A stretch of DNA of 6,480 bases, taken from NCBI GenBank assembly GCA_016929355.1, contig JAFGJA010000630.1, positions 1-6,480 of the forward strand. Direction: 5' to 3'. Numbering within the stretch: position 1 is the first letter of the stretch; every line of letters starts with the position of its first letter. Below are positions 1 to 5,510 of the stretch, in pieces. Origin of the DNA: Anaerolineae bacterium (GTDB lineage: Bacteria > Chloroflexota > Anaerolineae > Aggregatilineales > Aggregatilineaceae). Both the position numbers and the translations under genes were made by a program. The notes beneath the pieces are model-generated. The model was not told the DNA's origin and searched no databases. It saw only the letters and a program-made list of their open reading frames with translations.

Positions 1-96
1 AGAACTAAAAACTTATAACTTCTTGTTCCTGATAGAAAAGCCATCATTGCTCGAAACCGTCGAAAATCCAAAAGTGCATAACTTGAGCATTAACTT

Positions 97-116
97 GAAT
101 CTGTGTTGATCTGTGT
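97..116. repeat. Two-unit 10-nt tandem repeat (ATCTGTGT core)
   Basis: Two adjacent 10-nt units, gaatctgtgt (97-106) and tgatctgtgt (107-116), share the 8-mer ATCTGTGT in exact register. On the minus strand they read ACACAGATCA-ACACAGATTC and begin 6 bases after the stop codon of the zinc-ribbon gene. Short runs of this ACACAGAT-type phrase are, from memory, seen in intergenic DNA of diverse bacteria, with no function I can name. Two units alone could be coincidence. The rest of 1-96 is AT-rich with no gene that I can support; TAACTT recurs at 15-20, 79-84 and 91-96. Confidence 0.4.
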
Positions 117-122
117 CCCACC

Positions 123-1253
123 TCAATCCCACCCCGGCAGCGCGGGCACGCGCACCTGATACGCGCCCGCATGAATCGAGCCGATCACAACCAGAGTTGC
201 GCCGCCCCACAAGCCCACCAGCGCGATCCCGCCCAAAATGGCAAAGACTACCGCGCCATCTTTCGCCAACTGCACATCGTCGGGCGCGGCTTTGGTGGCG
301 CTGAACTGCTCCTCGAACAATGTCACCGCCGGGTATGCCTCGCGCAAGGCCGCCTGATACCGCTCCTGCGTGAGCACGATCCCGCCGACGATGCCCAAAC
401 CAATCGTGAGCAGCAGACTCACCACCAGGATCACCACGCCAAACGCGGCCCAGCGCCGCCCGACGCGCGTCCGCTGCCGCCGGACATGCGCCGCGCCGGG
501 ACCGTCTTCATACACATACCCATCCGACTCCAGCACAATATAGACGGAATCGCGCTGAAACCCGCTCAAAGCCAGGAGCATCAGATACCACAGCGCGCCA
601 ATGATCGAGAGCAGCGCCAAAACCCAGCCCCCTACCCCCAGATTTTTACCATAACTCAGCACCGCTTCATCGGGCCGGTGCGCCCGCAGCCGGTAGCCCC
701 CGCGCCGGTATTCGTCGACGCGCTGCTGCAAAAACGCAATCGTTGGCGGCACAGCCGCCGGTGTGTAGACGGGCGGCGTATAGGTGGGGGGCAAAATATG
801 CACGGGCGGCGGTGGGGTATAGGGCGCGGCATGGCGTTGGGCCTGCAACTTGATCGCGGGATGCGTCAAATCCATCGGATCGGTATCATCGCCGACTGCG
901 GCGGGGTGATCAGCCGAGTGATCGAACAATTCGAACGAATCAGAGTCATCAGCCGCATTGAGAGAATTAGACAAATTGGGCTGGGTGTCAATATCCGCCG
1001 TGTCTTCATCATCAATCGCGGTGGTGTCCGCAAAAATCGGCACGGCTGGCGGCGCGTATTTTTGGGCGGACTGATCATCCGCCGCTGAGGGCGAGGTCGG
1101 CGCGCCAGCGCCGGGTGAGGTCGAAGCGGCGCGCTCCGGTTCGTTTTTGGGCAGCGGATCATTCAGCCGGTGATCGCAGCGCGGGCAGTAGTCATCATTG
1201 CTCATCACGTATGCGCCGCAGGCGGGGCAGCGCTGCATCTCAGGTGTCACCAT
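123..1253 (-). CDS. Zinc-ribbon membrane protein with acidic/proline-rich linker, function unknown
   Basis: The 376-aa product starts at the ATG at 1251-1253, preceded on the minus strand by AAGGAA about 6 nt upstream. Residues 9-26 hold two CxxC pairs (C9/C12 and C23/C26), the pattern of an N-terminal zinc ribbon. Residues about 40-130 are low-complexity and rich in Ala, Ser, Asp and Glu. Residues 141-170 are proline/tyrosine-rich with repeated YTPP-like units; both stretches are probably disordered. Hydrophobic segments lie at about 208-230, 268-294 and 333-360. The stretch between the first two is Arg-rich just before 268, as expected for a cytoplasmic side, so topology is uncertain: the first segment could be a hairpin. 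The zinc ribbon is probably cytoplasmic. No catalytic motif is visible. Similar zinc-ribbon plus membrane proteins of unknown role occur in many bacteria. The gene diverges from the secreted-protein gene at 1431 and appears monocistronic within the window. The coding call is firm; the function is unknown. Confidence 0.88.
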   Translation of the reverse strand: MVTPEMQRCPACGAYVMSNDDYCPRCDHRLNDPLPKNEPERAASTSPGAGAPTSPSAADDQSAQKYAPPAVPIFADTTAIDDEDTADIDTQPNLSNSLNAADDSDSFELFDHSADHPAAVGDDTDPMDLTHPAIKLQAQRHAAPYTPPPPVHILPPTYTPPVYTPAAVPPTIAFLQQRVDEYRRGGYRLRAHRPDEAVLSYGKNLGVGGWVLALLSIIGALWYLMLLALSGFQRDSVYIVLESDGYVYEDGPGAAHVRRQRTRVGRRWAAFGVVILVVSLLLTIGLGIVGGIVLTQERYQAALREAYPAVTLFEEQFSATKAAPDDVQLAKDGAVVFAILGGIALVGLWGGATLVVIGSIHAGAYQVRVPALPGWD

Positions 1254-1295
1254 GAAATTTCCTTGTCAGTTGGCTGGTGTGATTCTTGTGAATGT

Positions 1296-1301
1296 ATTGT
1301 A
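1296..1301 (-). promoter_or_regulatory. Possible -10 element for the zinc-ribbon gene
   Basis: The minus strand reads TACAAT here, five of six matches to the sigma-70 -10 consensus, about 42 nt upstream of the start codon. No good -35 hexamer is seen 17 nt upstream (aggtgc), and there is no TGn extension. The position within the divergent 177-bp gap is sensible, but the call is weak. Confidence 0.3.
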
Positions 1302-1354
1302 GCCCGCTTACCCTCCGCGCACCTGATGCCCGGCGCACGCTCCCTCTACCATTA

Positions 1355-1363
1355 TGCTATGAT
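1355..1363 (+). promoter_or_regulatory. Probable extended -10 promoter for the secreted repeat protein gene
   Basis: TGCTATGAT combines a TGn extension with TATGAT (five of six matches to TATAAT). Transcription would start near 1370 and give a leader of about 60 nt. No clear -35 hexamer is visible, which is tolerated by extended -10 promoters. Confidence 0.42.
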
Positions 1364-1417
1364 CGGAACGCCACCGGCTCAGAATGTGTCCTACTTAACA
1401 AGCAATTTTAGCAATAC

Positions 1418-1423
1418 AAGGAG
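1418..1423 (+). promoter_or_regulatory. Ribosome binding site that decides the start at 1431
   Basis: AAGGAG at 1418-1423 lies 7 nt before the ATG at 1431 but only 1 nt before the in-frame ATG at 1425. The spacing favours 1431, which also gives a classic signal peptide beginning MRTK. Confidence 0.75.
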
Positions 1424-1430
1424 CATGACC

Positions 1431-2597
1431 ATGCGCACCAAACACTTACTAACGCTAACCTTCATCGGCAGCCTGTTGGCGTCGGCACTGCCTGTCCTGG
1501 CAACCGCCCAGAACACGCTCTACGATGTAAGCGTCTACATCACCGTCCAGCAGTTCTACGGGGGCACGATGCTGTACCGTTCCGACACGGGCCTGATCTG
1601 GGCGATCTTCAATGATGGCACGGCTTATGAATTTCCCTCAGCCAGCTATGGCGCGCTGCCAGATAACCCGATCAGCGTCACACCGCCGGGCCGGATTCGC
1701 CCGATCAACGGCTTTGGGCGCATCTGGGGCAATCACGCATGGGTACGGACTAAACTCGGTTGGGCGATCCGCAGCGAATACGGCCTCACCACGCGCCTGA
1801 TCACGCACGACCAAACGGTGTATATCCTCAATATCTACAACAGAACGCTGGCGATCAGCGCCAACCGGACCTGGCGGTATGTGACCTCGATCCCCGATCC
1901 GCCCGCCGACCTGCAACCCAGCGTGGATGCGCTCACTGTCACGCCTGATCCGGTCAACGCCGGGGGCACAATCACGATCACCTGGGCCGCGCGCAACACG
2001 GATACCGTGCTGATCGAGGTCTATAACGCCGCGAATGAGATCATCACCGTGTTCGAGGAACTGCCCCTGACCGGCGAAGTCTTCGTTTCCGTGCCGATCA
2101 CGGCGACGGCGCAGTTGCGGATCGTGGTCTGGGGCGCGAACCGGCCTAATTTTTATGTTCCGGTGAAAATGTACGAACACGTCATCTCAGCCGAAGCGGT
2201 GATCGGGGTAACGGCCTACCAACCGCAAACCATCTACACCCAGGCCGCCTACCAGCCGTATGAACACGGCTTTATGATCTGGCGGGCGGACAGTGGCGCG
2301 GTGCTGGTTTTCGCGGGATCGCAGGGCGGACAACTCTACACCTTCGCCGAGGATAGCTATGGCGCGCTGCCGGACAACCCCTACACCACGCCGCCGGACG
2401 GACTCATCGCCCCGGTGAGCGGCTTCGGCAAAGTCTGGGGCAACACCGCCTTTGTCCGCGATCAACTCGGCTGGGCAACGGGACCGGAACAACCCTACGA
2501 CATGACGATTGAATCGTATGACACCGAAACCGCGTATTTGCTGCCAGAGGGCCGTATCGCGCAGGTCACATGGCACAACTTTTGGACGTTGGAGTAA
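1431..2597 (+). CDS. Secreted repeat protein: two LGWA-type repeats flanking an Ig-like domain
   Basis: The 388-aa product has a signal peptide (MRTK, hydrophobic core 6-24, Ala-rich cleavage region near residues 24-27) and no lipobox, so it is probably exported and soluble or wall-associated. Residues about 37-150 and 265-385 are two copies of one module. They share SYGALPDNP exactly (72-80 and 309-317), GFGR/KI/VWGN (94-101 and 331-338) and VRxxLGWA (105-112 and 342-349). Between them, about 163-240, is an alternating hydrophobic stretch with a TPDPVNAGGT turn and an ITITW strand, typical of an Ig-like beta-sandwich. I recall GFGK-W / LGWA modules as common in secreted Chloroflexota proteins of unknown function, loosely resembling LGFP-type wall-binding repeats; that link is untested. 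No catalytic site is seen. An open frame continues upstream to 1170, but the signal peptide and ribosome site fix the start at 1431. It is probably a single-gene transcript ending at the hairpin at 2622-2670. Confidence 0.9.
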   Translation: MRTKHLLTLTFIGSLLASALPVLATAQNTLYDVSVYITVQQFYGGTMLYRSDTGLIWAIFNDGTAYEFPSASYGALPDNPISVTPPGRIRPINGFGRIWGNHAWVRTKLGWAIRSEYGLTTRLITHDQTVYILNIYNRTLAISANRTWRYVTSIPDPPADLQPSVDALTVTPDPVNAGGTITITWAARNTDTVLIEVYNAANEIITVFEELPLTGEVFVSVPITATAQLRIVVWGANRPNFYVPVKMYEHVISAEAVIGVTAYQPQTIYTQAAYQPYEHGFMIWRADSGAVLVFAGSQGGQLYTFAEDSYGALPDNPYTTPPDGLIAPVSGFGKVWGNTAFVRDQLGWATGPEQPYDMTIESYDTETAYLLPEGRIAQVTWHNFWTLE

Positions 2598-2621
2598 AGA
2601 GGCATCTGTTCCCACACACAA

Positions 2622-2670
2622 ACAAAGAGCGAAGCGTAGGGTATGCGTGGGGGGGCGCTTCGCTCTTTGT
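2622..2670. terminator. Perfect 15-bp hairpin, probable terminator
   Basis: Arms 2622-2636 (acaaagagcgaagcg) and 2656-2670 (cgcttcgctctttgt) are exact reverse complements. They enclose a 19-nt loop ending in seven Gs. The hairpin begins 24 nt after the stop of the secreted repeat protein, a normal terminator position. No T-tract follows on the plus strand, since the next bases are gacgggtgac, so it is not a textbook intrinsic terminator. It could instead be an RNA-stabilising hairpin or a small palindromic repeat element. Confidence 0.55.
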
Positions 2671-3057
2671 GACGGGTGACTCGCAAGGATCGAGTTTTAT
2701 CAGCAAAGAAACCATCATGTTTTTACTATAGTTCCAAACAACCTTCCAAAGCATAAAGAAGTATTAATTTTCATCATCAAGCCTCACGCCACAACAATTA
2801 TATCACGGCTATGATAGAACGGACCTGACACGCTGTATCTACGCTAACAATGACCATCTTAACTAGAGAACCGCTGCACATTCTTCATAGTTGCGATCAC
2901 CTCTGAAAAGACATATTGCGCCAGCAATCCCCTGATTCCAGCGAAACTTTCCCTCGATCAATGGGCCTATTATCTCCCATTGCGATCTGTGACACTCTTT
3001 ACATTTCCCAATTTCCAGGAAAGAAGTGCTAAAAAAACAGCATTCCCTCAAACCTTG
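2671..3057. other. AT-rich intergenic stretch, no supported gene
   Basis: GC content is about 33-37% in 2701-2820, far below the roughly 63% of 1921-1980 in the gene before it. I see no tRNA-like fold, CRISPR or long repeat. The only open frame of note is on the minus strand, 2863-3087 (74 aa, five Cys including a CxxC at about residues 29-32). It lacks a ribosome binding site and its start overlaps the promoter and leader region of the gene at 3105, so I do not call it. The stretch could be degraded sequence or a regulatory leader region. Confidence 0.5.
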
Positions 3058-3066
3058 TGATAGAAT
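3058..3066 (+). promoter_or_regulatory. Probable extended -10 promoter for the small secreted protein gene
   Basis: TGATAGAAT joins a TGn extension to TAGAAT (five of six consensus matches), 38 nt before the ATG at 3105. Transcription would start near 3073. No convincing -35 hexamer is found 16-18 nt upstream, as also seen for the promoter at 1355. Confidence 0.45.
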
Positions 3067-3090
3067 AAAATCATCATTTTTATCCATCTT

Positions 3091-3096
3091 GAGGAG
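3091..3096 (+). promoter_or_regulatory. Ribosome binding site for the start at 3105
   Basis: GAGGAG lies 8 nt before the ATG at 3105. An in-frame GTG at 3096 overlaps this site and so cannot be the start served by it. Confidence 0.75.
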
Positions 3097-3104
3097 TGTC
3101 CATC

Positions 3105-3515
3105 ATGAAAAAGAGTTTATCGAGTTTGATTTTGCTGGTCCTGCTAGTGACTCTCGTCGTACCAGCCAGCGCAGAGGGACCAACCGTTACCTTCGTAAAC
3201 CCCGTACCGGGTGACGTGTTGACGTTAGCAGTTGGCGAATCATACACGCTCGAAGTTCATGTCAGCAGCGATGTGGCATTCATTCGGGCGCAGATGGCGC
3301 TGGATCAATTCTATCCGGGGCGTTACGTCACGGCGAATGGGATGGTCGGCGCGCACAAAGGCACAGAAGCCACCATGCAAATCACGCTGACCGGCAAAGG
3401 CGCTACCGCCGAACTTCCTGGCGGGATTGCCCCTGTCTCGCTGATCGTGGGTGTGCGGTATCAGGGTGGTAACGTGGTCGTAGAAACCTACGACTTTGGG
3501 GTTATTGTCCAGTAA
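3105..3515 (+). CDS. Small secreted beta-rich (Ig-like) protein, function unknown
   Basis: The 136-aa product opens with a textbook signal peptide: MKKS, a Leu/Val core from 8 to about 20, and a PASA cleavage site near residue 25. The mature part is about 110 aa with alternating hydrophobic strands. It begins with a TVTFVNP strand and a VPGDV turn, and its ending (VSLIVGVRY, then VVVETYDFGVIVQ) is typical of a beta-sandwich close to Ig-like or FN3-like folds. It has no cysteine, no lipobox, no anchor and no catalytic motif. It is probably a single-domain exported binding or structural protein. It sits alone between its own promoter and terminator, so it need not be functionally tied to the operon downstream. 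I do not recognise a named family. Confidence 0.85.
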   Translation: MKKSLSSLILLVLLVTLVVPASAEGPTVTFVNPVPGDVLTLAVGESYTLEVHVSSDVAFIRAQMALDQFYPGRYVTANGMVGAHKGTEATMQITLTGKGATAELPGGIAPVSLIVGVRYQGGNVVVETYDFGVIVQ

Positions 3516-3542
3516 TCATCATGTTCCCCCAACGTTCTGACC

Positions 3543-3581
3543 AACACGAAATCCCAGGCGCGTAACCTGGGATTTTGTGTT
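3543..3581 (+). terminator. Intrinsic-like terminator after the small secreted protein gene
   Basis: Arms 3543-3558 and 3566-3581 form a 16-bp stem with one G-U wobble and a 7-nt loop (cgcgtaa). It starts 28 nt after the stop codon. The core cccagg/cctggg is GC-rich and flanked by A-rich and T-rich arm ends including TTTT, as in many intrinsic terminators; no long T-run follows. It separates this gene from the operon at 3677. Confidence 0.7.
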
Positions 3582-3604
3582 AGTGATACCTCACCTTAAA
3601 CAAC

Positions 3605-3634
3605 TTGCATTAAATATAAAACCTCCCCTACAAT
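3605..3634 (+). promoter_or_regulatory. Possible sigma-70 promoter for the DUF4062 operon
   Basis: TTGCAT (3605-3610) and TACAAT (3629-3634) are 18 nt apart. The -10 matches five of six consensus bases, the -35 only three. It lies between the terminator at 3543-3581 and the first operon gene, with a leader of about 35 nt. A TATAAA at 3615-3620 is an alternative -10. Confidence 0.4.
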
Positions 3635-3676
3635 TACAAGCAATGACTTTACCCTAACATTTTGTGTGGGGACTCA

Positions 3677-4801
3677 ATGTCAACGCCAACCTATTTACAG
3701 CAACTCGATATATTTGTCTCTTCACCCAACGACGTACCAGACGAACGGCAGGCCGTGATCCGCGCCATTGACCGGCTAAACGCCCTCCATCACATCAACC
3801 ATACCTACCGGTTGCGCGCCTTAACGTATGAAGACATCGTTCCGCCCGAAAGCGGTGCGCCAGCCCAGGCCATTGTGGATCGCTATATGCAAGCCACGTC
3901 CTGTTACCTGTTCATTTGCATCCTGTGGAGTCGGATCGGCACACCGTTCACCCACCCCGACGGGCGGCAGTTCCCATCAGGCACGGTGTATGAATTCACC
4001 AGCGCCTACACCGCCTTGCAACAACACGGCTGGCCCCGCATCCTGTTATACCGCCGCACCGATCCTAACCCGGCGGCTGATCCCGATCAACAGCGTCAGG
4101 TTGAAGCCTTTTTTCAGCAAATCGAGCGCGGCAAATCGTTGGCCGGTATCTACAAACCCTATAGCTACGATGACCACGCTTTTGAAGAGATGATTTTCCG
4201 GCATATTGAACATATTCTGAGCCAGTATCCGCCGAAAGGAACCGCGATGCCACCCAATGCACAACCATCGTCCGAATCAGAATCCTACCATGTCACGGCT
4301 GGCGATCACGGCACGGCTGTTGGCCGGGTCGATGGGGATTTTGTGCAGGCCCACCACGTCCAGATTGATCGCCGCACCTATTACGGTGATTCGCCGGAGA
4401 TCAAGCTCCTTAAAACAAAAATTGAAGACTTGCAGGAACAAATCGCGCAGAAAAGCGAAGCGCTCAAAGAAGCGCGGTTTCATGACCAGGTGCAAGCCAA
4501 TATTCACCGGGACCGAAGCGGCCAGATCAGCCCCAACACGATCATCGCCATTGTGGGTGTATTGGTTGGCGCAGGGCTGGCCGCCGCGATTGAGCCGTTA
4601 TTGGGGATCATCGCCGCCATCGTGTTGGGTATTGGCGCGGTGCTGTGGTTGCAAAACCAACCCGCCTCCGCCCCACCCCCTGCGCCGCGCGCCACCGCCA
4701 TCGAAGCCGACATCCAGCAGGCGCAGCACCAATTGCAAACGCAGCAAGCAGAGCTTAAGCGGCTGAGACAAATGGCAGCCGACGAGCAACACATACCATA
4801 G
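3677..4801 (+). CDS. Membrane-anchored DUF4062 domain protein
   Basis: The 374-aa product begins with a DUF4062 domain (about residues 8-125, helical tail to about 181). Visible signatures are FVSSPNDVPDER at 13-24, a WSRIGTP strand-turn at 84-90, and SGTVYEF at 101-107. DUF4062 usually sits at the N-terminus of STAND/NACHT, WD40 or TPR proteins and has, as I recall, been linked to TIR-like folds; its activity is not settled. Here there is no Walker A or B motif. Instead come a Gly/Val-rich, beta-like linker (203-236), a coiled coil (about 238-268), two tightly spaced hydrophobic segments (288-305, 307-326) forming a membrane hairpin, a proline-rich stretch (329-338) and a second coiled coil (341-366). 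Both ends should face the cytoplasm and the coiled coils suggest oligomers. The ATG at 3677 is preceded by a weak GGGGA 4 nt upstream; TTG at 3662 is an alternative. It leads a three-gene operon. Role in defence or signalling is inference. Confidence 0.9.
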   Translation: MSTPTYLQQLDIFVSSPNDVPDERQAVIRAIDRLNALHHINHTYRLRALTYEDIVPPESGAPAQAIVDRYMQATSCYLFICILWSRIGTPFTHPDGRQFPSGTVYEFTSAYTALQQHGWPRILLYRRTDPNPAADPDQQRQVEAFFQQIERGKSLAGIYKPYSYDDHAFEEMIFRHIEHILSQYPPKGTAMPPNAQPSSESESYHVTAGDHGTAVGRVDGDFVQAHHVQIDRRTYYGDSPEIKLLKTKIEDLQEQIAQKSEALKEARFHDQVQANIHRDRSGQISPNTIIAIVGVLVGAGLAAAIEPLLGIIAAIVLGIGAVLWLQNQPASAPPPAPRATAIEADIQQAQHQLQTQQAELKRLRQMAADEQHIP

Positions 4802-4817
4802 TAAAGGAGATAATTTT

Positions 4818-5489
4818 ATGGACATCTTGTATTCCTTGATCGCTTTAGCCTTGGGCTATTGGTTTCTCAGGCGGCGCGGCGGGGGAGCCGTTAACGTGAT
4901 CCCCACGCTGCGGTTGCAGCACTATATATTTACGCCGCAAGTCACCGATCCGAAAGGCACTATCTTAGAAATTGAGGCGATCCAACCGGGGTTCATCGCG
5001 CGGGTGATGAACTGGCTAGGGATCGGCATTGTATCCACCTTGCGCGTGACCAACAGCGAAATTCGGGTCTCACTCAGCCGCTTTTCAGGGACCGAACACT
5101 TTGTTGCGCCACTGGTGGACTTGCGGGCGGCCAGCGCCGCCGTTAATAAACCCGCCTGGGCACTTTGGGTGGGCGTCGCGATTATTGCCGGGGACATATT
5201 AGGCTTGTTAGCAGGCGAAATCAACTTCGGGGGAATGGTCTTTATTCTGATCGTCGGCGGGCTGTTTTTATTCCACTACTACCGCACCAGCCGCTTACTG
5301 ATCGCCTTTTCAACGAGCGAAGTGTTACAACATCAGGGCATTGCGTTCAAAGCACGACGGGTCAACGGCCAGGACATCAATCAGGCCGTCTTGATCGCCA
5401 CCATGCATTACGTCAACCGCACCATCGTAAAAGCCCACCTGCCCGATTCCCTTGCCCCCATGACTCCACAACCTGCTGAGCGAATTTAA
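4818..5489 (+). CDS. Membrane protein, paralogue A of the operon pair, function unknown
   Basis: The 223-aa product starts at an ATG 8 nt after AAGGAG (4804-4809) and 16 nt after the stop of the DUF4062 gene, so the two are very probably co-transcribed. Residues 2-17 form an N-terminal membrane segment followed by RRR at 18-20, suggesting an anchor. A beta-rich region (about 30-110) follows, with the motif GTEHFVAPL at 91-99. Two membrane segments lie at about 113-133 and 138-154. The C-terminal region (about 158-207) holds FST at 164-166, GIAFKA at 174-179 and a helix with VN at 199-200. These landmarks recur in the next gene with a nearly constant offset of 25-26 residues, so the two are paralogues. 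The beta region split around a membrane hairpin is reminiscent of bacterial PH-like membrane proteins, but I cannot assign that family. No catalytic residues are recognised. Confidence 0.88.
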   Translation: MDILYSLIALALGYWFLRRRGGGAVNVIPTLRLQHYIFTPQVTDPKGTILEIEAIQPGFIARVMNWLGIGIVSTLRVTNSEIRVSLSRFSGTEHFVAPLVDLRAASAAVNKPAWALWVGVAIIAGDILGLLAGEINFGGMVFILIVGGLFLFHYYRTSRLLIAFSTSEVLQHQGIAFKARRVNGQDINQAVLIATMHYVNRTIVKAHLPDSLAPMTPQPAERI

Positions 5490-5510
5490 TACCTACGGGA
5501 GATCCACTAA

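Noticed and set aside
171..1088. Long plus-strand open frame (305 aa) opposite the zinc-ribbon gene
   Set aside because: Its translation is rich in Arg, His and Gln with no domain. The minus-strand frame has a zinc ribbon, membrane segments and a ribosome site, so this is a shadow.
1170..1430. N-terminal extension of the secreted repeat protein
   Set aside because: The frame is open but the ribosome site and the signal peptide place the start at 1431; an extension would bury the signal peptide and overlap the divergent gene.
2671..3057. CRISPR array, tRNA or riboswitch in the AT-rich gap
   Set aside because: No regularly spaced repeats, cloverleaf pairing or conserved aptamer motif was seen by eye.
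2863..3087. Minus-strand 74-aa open frame called as a gene
   Set aside because: No ribosome site, start overlapping the neighbouring promoter and leader, no recognised domain. Kept only as a low-interest observation.
3662..3676. TTG start for the DUF4062 protein
   Set aside because: It would add only five residues upstream of an ATG; the DUF4062 domain needs none of them. Not excluded, but ATG at 3677 is simpler.
4257..4766. Plus-strand 169-aa frame inside the DUF4062 gene
   Set aside because: Arg/Ser/Pro-rich translation without motifs, fully overlapping a gene with clear domains in another frame.
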